Assembly (NCBI RefSeq): GCF_031458235.1 | Contig: NZ_JAVDYB010000001.1 | Span: 4,485,001 to 4,549,000, forward strand | Length of the DNA: 64,000 nucleotides | Source of the DNA: Catenuloplanes atrovinosus | GTDB taxonomy: Bacteria; Actinomycetota; Actinomycetes; Mycobacteriales; Micromonosporaceae | Direction: 5' to 3' | Part shown: positions 24,611-33,636 of the stretch, piece by piece | Layout: each line of letters starts with the position of its first letter | How positions within the stretch are numbered: the stretch's first letter is position 1 | The notes under the pieces: model-generated | What the model saw: only the letters and a program-made list of their open reading frames with translations | Told to the model about the DNA's origin: nothing | Databases searched by the model: none | Position numbers and translations under genes: made by a program

Positions 24611-27600
24611 ATGAATGTGTTTCATCCTCGGACACCCCGACGCTCATTGCCGATCCGGCCGGCGGCGGTAGTGTCCACCCTGGCCGTCACCGCGCTGACG
24701 GCCGCGGCGTTCACGGTGCAGGCCGTGGAGCCGCCGACGCTTCCGGCCGCGGTCCCGGCCGGTAGTGCAGCAGCCGCGTCCCCACCGCCGACGACACCGG
24801 TCTCGACGACGACGCCGTCGATGTCGATGTCGTCGTCCCCGGCACGGGCAGCGGCGGCGACCTCGGCGGTGGCGCAGACCGCCTCACCGATCCGGCGCGC
24901 GGGTCAGCCGATCACCGGCCGCTACATCGTTCTCTTGAAGGGTGCGCCGGACGGCGTCACGGACATCGGCGACACCGCGCGGGACCTCGCGGCGCGGTAC
25001 TCCGGTACGGTCGGCGCCGTCTACACCGCCGCGCTTCGTGGTTTCTCCGTCCGGATGTCCGCAGCCGACGCGGCACGCTTGTCCGCCGACGGCCGAGTCG
25101 CCTCTGTCCAGCAGGACCTGGTGGTCGAGTCCACCGGCACGCAGACCGACCCGTCCTGGAACCTGGACCGCATCGACCAGGCCGAGCGGACGCTCAGCGG
25201 CACCTACGACTACGACACCGACGGCGCCGGTGCGCACATCTACGTCTTCGACTCCGGAATCCGCACCAGTCACCGCGACTTCGCCGGCCGGATCGGCGCG
25301 AGTATGCCCGGCACCGACCACGAGGACTGCGGCGGGCACGGTACCGCCGTGGCCGGTGCGGCGGCTGGCACCACCTGGGGCGTGGCGAAGCGGGCCACGG
25401 TGCATCCGGTCCGCGTCCTCGACTGCGACGGTGCCGGCGCCGCGGCCGACATGCTCGCGGCGATCGACTGGGTGACCGCGACCGCCCCGCGGCCCGCCGT
25501 GGTGAACATGAGCTGGGTAACCGGCCCGCAGGACGCGCTGGATGCCGCGATTCGCGCGTCGGTCGCCAAGGGCATCACGTACGTGGCGGGTGCCGGCAAC
25601 GACGGCGGGGACGCCTGCCGGACTTCGCCGCAGCGCGTGCCGGAGGTGATCGTGGTCGGCGCCACCGACGGTCACGATCGGCGCATGTCCTGGTCCAGCT
25701 ACGGCTCGTGTGTGGACATCTTCGCGCCCGGCGTGGAGATTCCGACGCCCGCGTGGACCGGGGACACCGACACGACGGTCTCGAGCGGCACGTCGCTGTC
25801 CTCGCCGATCGTGGCCGGGGCCGCCAGCCTCTACCTGGCCCAGCATCCGACGGCCACTCCCGCGCAGGTGCGCGACGCGCTGTCCGCCTGCGCCACCACC
25901 GGCATGATCAGTGACTCCGGGCCGGGCTCGCCGGACCGGCTTCTGCGGGCCAGGTGCGGCAATCCGGTCTCGCTGGCCAACCCTGGCGCGCAGACCACCA
26001 CGGCCGGCCAGACCGTCTCACTGAAGAAGGTCACGGCGACCAGCGCGGCGGGCGGCATGCGGTACGCGGCTACCGGACTCCCCGCGGGGCTAGCGATCAA
26101 TGCGTCCACCGGTGCGATCACCGGTAGCGCCGCTGCTGGCGCGACCGTCACGGTAACCGCGAGGGACGCCGCGGGCGCCAGCACGTTCACCACGTTCCGG
26201 TGGAGGGTGCTGCTCGGGCAGGGCCGGCTCACCGGCCCTGGCGGCCTGTGTGTGGACAACCCCGGCGGTTCCGCCGACGCAACACCCATCCAACTGTACC
26301 CGTGCAACGACACCGGGCCTCAGTTGGTCACCGCACATCTGGACGGCCGCCTGGAGATTCAGGACAGGTGCGTGACGGCCGGTCCTGAGGTTGTGGTGCT
26401 GCGCGCCTGCGACGGCGGCGCCGCCCAGATCTGGGTCGCACAGCCGAGCGGTGAGATCCGCAATCCGGCGGCCGGCCGATGCCTGAACGCCGCGTCGGCA
26501 GATTGGCACGCGCTGCTGTCGCTCGCCGACTGCGCCGCCACGGCGCTCCAGCTCTGGGAGCTTCCCTCCGGTAGCGAGGCGAACGAGGTCACGGTCGAGA
26601 ACCCGGGCCTGCACGTGACGCGCAAGGGTGACCAGGTACGCCGTTCCGTCTTTGCCACCAGCCGGGACAGCACCCAGCGGATCACCTGGGCGGCGACCGG
26701 GCTTCCCGCAGGCCTGATTCTCAACGCCGGCACCGGCATGATCAGTGGTGTGCCGACCACCACCGCCACCGCGACGGTGACGGTCACCGCGTCGGACGAG
26801 GACGGCGTGCGCGGCACGGCCACCTTCACCTGGCAGGTCGCGGACGGTCGCATCACCGGCCCCAACGGTTTCTGTGTCGACGACTACACCGGGAACACGG
26901 CGAACGGCAACCCCATCGTGCTGTGGTCGTGTAACGACGGCGGCTCCCAGCTCTGGTCGGTCCGTGGTGACGGCCGGCTCGAGGTAGTCGGCAAGTGCCT
27001 CACAATCGGCGCGGACGGTGTCACCACGGAGCTGTCCGACTGCAGCACCGCCACCACGCAGGTATGGACCGCGGGGGCCGGTGGTCAGATCCGCAACCCG
27101 GCGTCCGGCCGCTGCCTGACCGCGGCGGACCCGGTGCAGAACACCCGGCTCACCGTCGCCGCCTGCACCGCGGGGAACGTCGGCCAGATCTGGTCGCTGC
27201 CGACCGCGCCGGTGACCATCACCGGCGTACCCCCGCAGCATTGGACCACCAGCGCGAAGGTCGCGGTGGCCGTGACGGCCACCGCCCTGCCGTCCCGGAC
27301 GATCGCCCGGTTCTCGGCGACCGGTCTGCCGACCGGTGTGCTGCTCGACCCGGCCACCGGGAAACTCTCCGGTACGCCGACCGCGGCCGGCAGTGGTGGG
27401 GCGATCGTGACGGTCACCGATTCCTCCGGCGTCGGTGCGAGCACCTCGTTCCAGTGGACCGTTCACCACGGGCAGATCACCGGGCCGAGCCCGTGGTGCG
27501 CCGACAACTCGCGCGGCGGGCTCACCGACGGCAACCCGATCATCGTCTGGTTCTGCAACGACGGCGACACCCAGCTCTGGACCGTCCGTAACGACGGGCG

Positions 27601-28453
27601 CCTCCAGGTGCAGGGCCGATGCATGACCGTGGCCGGCAACGGCACATCTGCGGGCACGCCCGTCGTGATCGGGGTGTGCGGCACCGGCGCGGGTCAGGTG
27701 TGGCAGAGCACCGAGGCCGGCGAGCTGCGCAATCCCGCCTCCGGCCGGTGCCTGACCGCGCCCACGCTGGACATGGACATCGCGTTCGTCATCGCTGACT
27801 GCGTCGCCGGGTCAGGGCAACTGTGGACGCTGCCTACGGCGCCACGGGTCACCGTCCCGATCACGCAGCAGTCGGTCACCGGAATCGCCGTGAGCCTAAC
27901 GCTCACCGTCACCAGCGGTGGCGGTGAGGCACCGGCGCTGACCGTAACCGGGCTGCCGCCGGGTTTAGCGCTCAACGCATCCCGCACGATTTCCGGCACG
28001 CCGACCCAGACGGGCCAGTATCAGGTCACGGTACGGGCCGCGTCCACGGCCGGTGTCACCACGGCCACGTTCACCTGGTTCGTCATCGCGCCCGGGGAGC
28101 AAGGAGTCATCATTCACCCGTCCGGGCGCTGCGTCGATGGTGGCGGGCCCGACAATACCCTGTGGATGTTCGGCTGCAACTTCACCGACGCCCAGCTATG
28201 GAAGATCAGGTCTGACGGGCGGGTCGCCGCGCACAATAGCTGCATGGCGCCGGCCGGCGGTGCCGCGGCTGTGGGTACCCAGATCGTCATCCAGGACTGC
28301 GGGACTGCCGCGTCCGAGGTGTGGCGGGCTGAAACCGGCGGTGTCCTACGCCACGTCGCATCGGGCCATTGCCTGTCCACGCCCACTGGGGCGGACTTCG
28401 CCGCCCTCTATCTCGGGGCCTGCACCGGCTGGAAGCTGCCGCTGGCGGGCTGA
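24611..28453 (+). CDS. Secreted S8 subtilisin-like protease with four Ig-like/ricin lectin modules
   Basis: 1280 residues. An N-terminal hydrophobic helix (residues ~22-38) acts as a signal or anchor. A Ser/Thr/Pro linker follows, then an inhibitor I9-like propeptide (GRYIVLLKGAPDG) and a peptidase S8 domain with Asp214 (YVFDSGI), His243 (GGHGTAVAG) and Ser395 (SGTSLSSPIVAG). Residues ~450-1280 hold four repeats, each an Ig-like putative domain ('ATGLPAGL.IN..TG.ISG') plus a beta-trefoil with QIW/QLW motifs ('NPASGRCL'). The ATG at 24611 is preceded by a weak site. The lectin modules should bind carbohydrate, holding the protease at a cell wall or polysaccharide. Likely secreted by Sec or Tat and self-activated. 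Confidence 0.9.
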   Translation: MNVFHPRTPRRSLPIRPAAVVSTLAVTALTAAAFTVQAVEPPTLPAAVPAGSAAAASPPPTTPVSTTTPSMSMSSSPARAAAATSAVAQTASPIRRAGQPITGRYIVLLKGAPDGVTDIGDTARDLAARYSGTVGAVYTAALRGFSVRMSAADAARLSADGRVASVQQDLVVESTGTQTDPSWNLDRIDQAERTLSGTYDYDTDGAGAHIYVFDSGIRTSHRDFAGRIGASMPGTDHEDCGGHGTAVAGAAAGTTWGVAKRATVHPVRVLDCDGAGAAADMLAAIDWVTATAPRPAVVNMSWVTGPQDALDAAIRASVAKGITYVAGAGNDGGDACRTSPQRVPEVIVVGATDGHDRRMSWSSYGSCVDIFAPGVEIPTPAWTGDTDTTVSSGTSLSSPIVAGAASLYLAQHPTATPAQVRDALSACATTGMISDSGPGSPDRLLRARCGNPVSLANPGAQTTTAGQTVSLKKVTATSAAGGMRYAATGLPAGLAINASTGAITGSAAAGATVTVTARDAAGASTFTTFRWRVLLGQGRLTGPGGLCVDNPGGSADATPIQLYPCNDTGPQLVTAHLDGRLEIQDRCVTAGPEVVVLRACDGGAAQIWVAQPSGEIRNPAAGRCLNAASADWHALLSLADCAATALQLWELPSGSEANEVTVENPGLHVTRKGDQVRRSVFATSRDSTQRITWAATGLPAGLILNAGTGMISGVPTTTATATVTVTASDEDGVRGTATFTWQVADGRITGPNGFCVDDYTGNTANGNPIVLWSCNDGGSQLWSVRGDGRLEVVGKCLTIGADGVTTELSDCSTATTQVWTAGAGGQIRNPASGRCLTAADPVQNTRLTVAACTAGNVGQIWSLPTAPVTITGVPPQHWTTSAKVAVAVTATALPSRTIARFSATGLPTGVLLDPATGKLSGTPTAAGSGGAIVTVTDSSGVGASTSFQWTVHHGQITGPSPWCADNSRGGLTDGNPIIVWFCNDGDTQLWTVRNDGRLQVQGRCMTVAGNGTSAGTPVVIGVCGTGAGQVWQSTEAGELRNPASGRCLTAPTLDMDIAFVIADCVAGSGQLWTLPTAPRVTVPITQQSVTGIAVSLTLTVTSGGGEAPALTVTGLPPGLALNASRTISGTPTQTGQYQVTVRAASTAGVTTATFTWFVIAPGEQGVIIHPSGRCVDGGGPDNTLWMFGCNFTDAQLWKIRSDGRVAAHNSCMAPAGGAAAVGTQIVIQDCGTAASEVWRAETGGVLRHVASGHCLSTPTGADFAALYLGACTGWKLPLAG

Positions 28454-28460
28454 CCGGGGG

Positions 28461-28501
28461 GACTGCCGGACCGCGGGCACCACGGCCGCAGTCCGGCAGT
28501 C
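28461..28501. terminator. Hairpin terminator after the subtilase
   Basis: GACTGCCGGAC (28461-28471) and GTCCGGCAGTC (28491-28501) form a perfect 11-bp stem around a 19-base GC-rich loop, 8 bases after the subtilase stop and before the convergent DUF3152 gene. Confidence 0.65.
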
Positions 28502-28577
28502 ACCGGCGCCGGACCGGCGCCAGAACGGTCAAGGCGGAAGACACCGGACACCGTATGGCGTACCGCAGCGTCGTTGT

Positions 28578-29381
28578 TCAGTATTCTCCCGGCACCCGCG
28601 GGCCGGTGACGAATTCACCTTCCTCGGTGAACGGCCACGCATTGGGCAGACATCCGTCGAGGCCCATTGACTGCTGCATCATCACCGGCGCGAGGTTGCC
28701 CGAACCGGAGCATTTCTGGTGGACGAATCCCAGGAAATGGCCCATCTCATGGTTGATGACGCTGGCCCGATATTCGTCCAGGGATCCCGACTCAGGCAGT
28801 CCTTGAAGCCAGCGCCCGAGATTCACCATGATCGTGTCGTTGTACCGGCACGAATACTTACCCTCGGTGTCCAGGCCCGCCGCCGCGCATTGCTGGTCCA
28901 CGGTATTCGGCGTGGCGAGGCGCACCCGCACCTTGTAGACCTCCCCGTCGACCCGCCGGAAACGCCACGACGCATTGGTGACGCCCTGGTCGGGCACGGT
29001 GACCGGATGCTGGGTCGACCCGGCCCAGCTCCGCGGGTCCTTGAACACTGTGTCGATCGTGTCGGCGAAGTCGTCGGGTGTCACCGGCTCGACGTCACCC
29101 CAGTCGATTCCGGTCTCCACTTCCACCCGGAACGTGATAGGTTCCCCGCCCCTGCCGATGACCTCACCGGTCCCGTCCGCGACAGCGAATATCCCGCTTC
29201 CCGACTTCGGCACCTCGTGGTCTTCCACGATCGGAACGGTGGGACTGGCCTGCGGCGCCTCGGGGGACGGTGCTCCCCACTGCCAGCGTGGTAGATCGGC
29301 GGCCGTGCCGCACGCGGACAACAACGTCGTCAGCACGCACATCCCAGCGATCTGCCTCACACGGATTGACACCGGTTGCAC
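28578..29381 (-). CDS. DUF3152 lipoprotein, zinc-metalloprotease-like
   Basis: 267 residues. The N terminus has a lipobox (TLLSACG), so it should be anchored to the outer face of the membrane. The C-terminal half is DUF3152: YSCRYNDTIMVNLGRW, then VINHEMGHFLGFVHQKC with an HExxHxxGxxH-type zinc site, and a conserved end 'MMQQS.GLDGCLPNAWP'. The metzincin-like site predicts peptidase activity, not shown for this family as far as I know. The first codon is GTG at 29381; GTG 29369 is also possible. It converges on the subtilase. Confidence 0.85.
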   Translation of the reverse strand: MQPVSIRVRQIAGMCVLTTLLSACGTAADLPRWQWGAPSPEAPQASPTVPIVEDHEVPKSGSGIFAVADGTGEVIGRGGEPITFRVEVETGIDWGDVEPVTPDDFADTIDTVFKDPRSWAGSTQHPVTVPDQGVTNASWRFRRVDGEVYKVRVRLATPNTVDQQCAAAGLDTEGKYSCRYNDTIMVNLGRWLQGLPESGSLDEYRASVINHEMGHFLGFVHQKCSGSGNLAPVMMQQSMGLDGCLPNAWPFTEEGEFVTGPRVPGEY

Positions 29382-29509
29382 TCCTTCGACTCGACACCAT
29401 GTCGGCGTACGCGGTCATCGCGTTCCAAAGTGCCGCAATGGTGTGTTCAGGAGCGAGGTCAGTATCTGCCCAGAATCATGATGTCTTCCGGTGATTCCCC
29501 GGGAATGTC

Positions 29510-30880
29510 TCACCTGCTCTGGCCGGCGTCCACCGCCTCGTCCACCCGCAGTCGCAGGCGGCCGGCGGTGGTGCAACAGGCCGGGTCGCCCAGTGAGCGG
29601 TACGAGGACACCAGGCCGTCCCGCAACAGCGGCAGCACGGCGGCTCGGTCCCGGATCAGGACCACCGCAGCGAGCCCCAGATACACCGCCGACAGCCAAA
29701 CGAGTTCAGCGCCGCGGGCGACGCCGGGCGCCACCGCGCTGACCACGAACTGGGTGAGGAACAGACCCAGCAACAACAACGCCGAGCGTACGGTCAGCCG
29801 GAGCCGGATCAGCAGAGCGACCGCCAACAGCGACTGTGCGGCGGTCAGGAGCAGTTCCTCGCGCTGCGCCGGGTCGATCGGCAGACCGGACAGGCCACCG
29901 CTGGACACGGCGAAGACGATCGGCAGGGTGCCGACCAGCAGCGTCCACTGGTTGACCTTCGACGACACCAGCGCGCCCAGCGCCTCGTTGGTGTGCAGCC
30001 GCCACGCGTACAGTGCCGCGACCAGTAGCTCCGGTGCCTCGGAGGCCAACGGTGCCAGCCATTGCACCAGCATGAACTCGCTGACGCCCATCGCTGTACC
30101 GCTCTCCACCAGCGCGTCCGCGAAGTGCTCGGCCGTGAGCAGGATGACCGTGGCCGCGGTTAGGAAGACGGCGACGACCATGCTCCGGCGCACTTTCGGC
30201 GGGAGACCGCCCAGCCACGCGGACGGGCCGATCAGGTCGGGGTTCCCTGCCGGTGCCCGCGAGATCCGCCATGTGTACGCGGCGAAGATCCCCACCAGCA
30301 CCGCGGTGTCGGCCAGCGTCAGTGTCCGCTTGAACGGCAGGACCAGGCAGTAGATGGAGGCGATCAGCAGAAACGCGAGCGGTACGGCGTCGGGCCGCCC
30401 GAGCCGGACCGCCGAGGCCTCAGCGGCCGGCACACCGCGACGGCGCGCGCGACGCCACGCGATGACCACCACCAGCGCCCAGCCGATCCCGACGAGGATC
30501 CGGTTCGCGCCGGTCATGTTCGCCAGGGCCAGCGAGCACGCCGACGCCCCCTCCCCGGGGGCACGGCAGTCGACACCGTACTCCTGCACCGCGCCGCCAC
30601 CACGCCAGGCGAACACGAAGTCCACCGCGTACTCCGGCAACACCGCGATCAGGGCGAGCACGGCCACGGCCAGACCGGCCGAGACGTCCACCTGCGCGGC
30701 CTCCGCAGCCCAGGCGAGCAAGAACGCCGCGCCCACGATCGACACCCCGAAGGCAGCCGCCGCCAGGCCCGCCGGTGCCGCGGCACCGGACAGCGACAGC
30801 GACACCCCGGGCGCCGTCGCCGCGAGCGCGATCAGACTCACCGGAGGCGGTAGATACCACCTCGACGCCGCAGCGGCCAT
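29510..30880 (-). CDS. Sodium/calcium exchanger (CaCA superfamily) membrane protein
   Basis: 456 residues, about 11 membrane segments. Two inverted-repeat signatures: LALIAVLPEYAVDFVFAW in the first half and VQWLAPLASEAPELLVAALY in the second, each with the acidic residue that binds the cation, followed by LGALVSSKVNQWTLLVGTLP. An RBS (GAGGAG) lies 6 bases before the ATG at 30880; an ATG two codons earlier is too close to it. A cation/proton exchanger exporting Ca2+ or a similar ion is most likely. Monocistronic. The following 167 bases hold no gene. Confidence 0.85.
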   Translation of the reverse strand: MAAAASRWYLPPPVSLIALAATAPGVSLSLSGAAAPAGLAAAAFGVSIVGAAFLLAWAAEAAQVDVSAGLAVAVLALIAVLPEYAVDFVFAWRGGGAVQEYGVDCRAPGEGASACSLALANMTGANRILVGIGWALVVVIAWRRARRRGVPAAEASAVRLGRPDAVPLAFLLIASIYCLVLPFKRTLTLADTAVLVGIFAAYTWRISRAPAGNPDLIGPSAWLGGLPPKVRRSMVVAVFLTAATVILLTAEHFADALVESGTAMGVSEFMLVQWLAPLASEAPELLVAALYAWRLHTNEALGALVSSKVNQWTLLVGTLPIVFAVSSGGLSGLPIDPAQREELLLTAAQSLLAVALLIRLRLTVRSALLLLGLFLTQFVVSAVAPGVARGAELVWLSAVYLGLAAVVLIRDRAAVLPLLRDGLVSSYRSLGDPACCTTAGRLRLRVDEAVDAGQSR

Positions 30881-31047
30881 GAGCATCTCCTCCTCGCCGG
30901 GCGGACGAGGGTTGCGCGGACCCGGCTGCCGCCGACTCTCGCGGGTCCCGGCCGGCACCGCATCGGCGATACTCGCCTACCCGCACACCGCCTAGGTCGA
31001 TCCGTCCGTCAGGCCACCTCGGATGGCACGGCCAGGAGCGGCGGTGA

Positions 31048-32385
31048 TCAGTCCTCGCGAGGGCGTTCCTGGCGGACGGTGACCACGCCGCGCAGACCGG
31101 TGACCTCCTGGACCAGCGCCGGGTAGTCGGTCGGCACAGCCAGTTCGACCTCGAAGAAGTACGGCAGGCCGGCGACCGCCTCGGCCGGGATCACGCCACC
31201 GTCGCAGTAGACGTCACGGAACTCCGCCGAATCCGGGTCCCACACCAGCGGGCCGTCGACACCGGCCCAACTGCGGCGGATCGCCGCCGCGATCAGGTTG
31301 CGCTCATCCGGGGTGGAGGCCGGATCGACGTACACCCGGGCCAGTGTGCTGCCGTTCGTCTCGCTCGCCGGGGCCTGCGCCGGCGGGCCGGGCGCAGGAC
31401 GGCATTCCGACGGTGCGGCCTCCGGGCGCGCGGCCGGGACGGCCGCGGCGGTCCAGGTCAATGCGGCGACGGCCACGACCACCAACGCGGTGGCGAGCAC
31501 GAGCCACCGCCGGCGCCCGGCCGCGAGGGCGACCCGGCGAATGAGCGGCCAGAGCGGACCGGCGCGGAACGCGATCACGACCGCCACACCCAGCAGCGGC
31601 ACCGCCAGGACGGCGGCGAGCACCGCCGGGCCCTCCCCCAGGTCCATGAAGCCACCCCAGAACGGCGCCTTCCCCGGTACCTCCGGGACCGGCTGCACCA
31701 GCATCCCGGGCAGGAGCAGCAGCAGCATGAAGACCGTGGTGGTAGCGGCGATCCGGGACCCGCCCGGCACCACGGCGATGCGGCGCCGGGTCCAGACGGC
31801 GAGCGCCCCGGCCAGCACCCCACCGAGGATCGCCCCGGCCCACGTGACGGGTGCCAGCCAGCCGGGGTCGTCACGGCGCAGCGTGATCTGGATGCCACCG
31901 TCGGCGTCGTAGGCGGGCCGCTCCGTGAACAGGAAGTCCTCGAAGCCGAGCACCAGGCCGGGGCGCTCGGCCCAGAACCGGGCGGCGCTAGCCGTACCAC
32001 CGTCGATCAGATCCTCCGGCGGATCGTAGATGTAGTCGTGCACCCGCCAGCCCGCGGCGGCGAGGCGGTCACGGGCATCGGTCGTGTACGCCTGGATATC
32101 CCGGGTCGGACCGGTGTGCCGCACCCAGTAGGTGGCATACCCATACTCGATGCCCTCCCCGTCGCTCTGGGACACGAACAGGTCGGCGTCACCGCCACCC
32201 CACACGTGTAGCCCGGGCAGCAGTGTCGCGGTGATCTCATTCGCGGCCGCACCGGACGGCAGGCCGGGGGCGAACTCCCACGCGGCCCGGTTCACTGCGG
32301 CGCCACCGAGGTAGGCGCCGGCGAGCGCGACGAGCAGAGTCAGCAGTACCGCGACCGGACGGCGGCGGGCGGACGAGTCGAGCAT
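31048..32385 (-). CDS. Membrane protein with FtsX-like extracellular domain
   Basis: 445 residues. After MLDSSARRRPVAVLLTLL comes one helix, an extracellular domain of ~165 residues (GLHVWGGGDADLFVSQSDGE...), three to four helices in residues ~190-310, and a C-terminal domain: VYVDPASTPDERNLIAAAIR, EFRDVYCDGGVIPAE, LPYFFEVELAVPTDYPAL, VTGLRGVVTV. That end resembles the extracellular domain of FtsX, but no FtsX permease core or FtsE gene is near. Start is uncertain: ATGs at 32478, 32403 and 32385 are in frame; I favour 32385 because TACAGT lies 7 bases before it, as a -10 box for a leaderless message. Function unknown. Confidence 0.7.
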   Translation of the reverse strand: MLDSSARRRPVAVLLTLLVALAGAYLGGAAVNRAAWEFAPGLPSGAAANEITATLLPGLHVWGGGDADLFVSQSDGEGIEYGYATYWVRHTGPTRDIQAYTTDARDRLAAAGWRVHDYIYDPPEDLIDGGTASAARFWAERPGLVLGFEDFLFTERPAYDADGGIQITLRRDDPGWLAPVTWAGAILGGVLAGALAVWTRRRIAVVPGGSRIAATTTVFMLLLLLPGMLVQPVPEVPGKAPFWGGFMDLGEGPAVLAAVLAVPLLGVAVVIAFRAGPLWPLIRRVALAAGRRRWLVLATALVVVAVAALTWTAAAVPAARPEAAPSECRPAPGPPAQAPASETNGSTLARVYVDPASTPDERNLIAAAIRRSWAGVDGPLVWDPDSAEFRDVYCDGGVIPAEAVAGLPYFFEVELAVPTDYPALVQEVTGLRGVVTVRQERPRED

Positions 32386-32720
32386 GGCGATCACTGTAGG
32401 CATTCCGGCCAACGGCGATCGGTGGCGGTCTCGCTCACCGCGACCGGCGCCGCCGTCGACGCTGGAGGGATCGCGCATTACTCATCGCCGGCTACGTAGG
32501 TGATTGTCGCCGATACGACAGATACGGATTCTGGGGAGTCTTCTCTGCAGAGATGTCCGATGCACCGCTCATCCGGCAGACCAGGCGGCGCACGAGGCGA
32601 GGGGTGGCCGGGCCGGGGCTTCGGTCCCGCGGCGGCGCCTCGTGACGCCGGCTGGCACCCCGCCAGGCGGCGGAACGGCACCGGTGAGGCATCGGCATGC
32701 GCACAGAGAAAGGGTGAGCA
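32386..32720. other. Intergenic promoter region between divergent genes
   Basis: 335 bases between the FtsX-like membrane protein (minus) and the SDR gene (plus). It holds the TACAGT box near 32395 on the minus strand and a direct repeat GATACG-N3-GATACG at 32512-32526, possibly a regulator site for the SDR-aldehyde dehydrogenase genes. No frame looks coding. Confidence 0.4.
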
Positions 32721-33557
32721 ATGAGTACCTGGTTCATCACCGGCGCTTCTCGAGGCTTCGGTGCCGAAATCGCCCGCGCGGTCCTCCGGCACGGGGACAA
32801 CGTCGTCCTGACCGCCCGCAAGGTGGATCAGCTTCCGGAGGGGCTCGAGCCCTCCGACCGGCTGTTCGCCGTCGCCATGGACGTCACCGACCACGAGTCC
32901 GTCGAGGCCGCGGTGACGCAGGCCGTCGAGCGGTTCGGCCGGATCGACGTCCTGGTCAACAACGCCGGTCGCGCCGTGCTCGGCGCGATCGAGGAGATCA
33001 ACGACCGGGAGGCTCGTTCGCTGTTCGACCTCAACGTCTTCGGCCTGCTGGACGTGACACGGGCGGTGCTGCCCGTGATGCGCGCCCAGCGGTCCGGCGT
33101 CGTCGTCAACATGGGTTCTCGCGCCGGGTTCGAGGGGGAACCGGGCACCGGCATCTACAACGCCTCGAAGTTCGCGGTGGCCGGCATCAGCGAGGCCCTC
33201 GACGCGGAGGTTCGCGCGTTCGGCATCCGTGCCGTCGTGGTCGAGCCCGGCGTGTTCCGCACCGACTTCCTCGACGCCTCCTCGCTGCAACTGCCGCAGC
33301 GGCGGATCCCGGAGTATGACGGCACGCCAGCGCACCAGACGCTGGAGTGGAGCACCGAGGCGAACCACGCCCAGCTCGGCGATCCGGTCAAGGGCGCGGA
33401 GCTGATCTACCGCGTGGTCGCGTCCGGTGACTTGCCCTCGCACCTCTACCTGGGGCGGGACTCCATCGAGCGGCGCGAGGCGATGTCCAAGCGCGCCGAG
33501 CAGGAGATCGCCGCCTGGCGTGACGCGTCCGTGGCGACCGCGCACGACGATGCCTGA
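32721..33557 (+). CDS. Short-chain dehydrogenase/reductase
   Basis: 278 residues of a classical SDR. Nucleotide loop GASRGFG at residues 7-13, DVTD near residue 55, NNAG near 80, the Ser of VVNMGSRAG and the catalytic YNASK (Tyr and Lys) near residue 152, then VEPGVFRTDF. AAAGGGTGAG is the ribosome-binding site before ATG 32721. The NADP-preferring look (Arg in GASRGFG) is inference. It precedes the aldehyde dehydrogenase by 80 bases; together they could oxidise an alcohol to an acid in two steps. Confidence 0.9.
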   Translation: MSTWFITGASRGFGAEIARAVLRHGDNVVLTARKVDQLPEGLEPSDRLFAVAMDVTDHESVEAAVTQAVERFGRIDVLVNNAGRAVLGAIEEINDREARSLFDLNVFGLLDVTRAVLPVMRAQRSGVVVNMGSRAGFEGEPGTGIYNASKFAVAGISEALDAEVRAFGIRAVVVEPGVFRTDFLDASSLQLPQRRIPEYDGTPAHQTLEWSTEANHAQLGDPVKGAELIYRVVASGDLPSHLYLGRDSIERREAMSKRAEQEIAAWRDASVATAHDDA

Positions 33558-33636
33558 CCCGGTTTCTTCCATCCCGCCCGATTCCACCGTCGTTCTCGAC
33601 TGCCCGCACAGCCGCGGGTGAAAGGAAAGAGCCATC

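Noticed and set aside
24611-28453. Ricin-type domains taken as a toxin gene
   Set aside because: The beta-trefoils are repeated sugar-binding modules with QxW motifs attached to a protease; no N-glycosidase domain is present.
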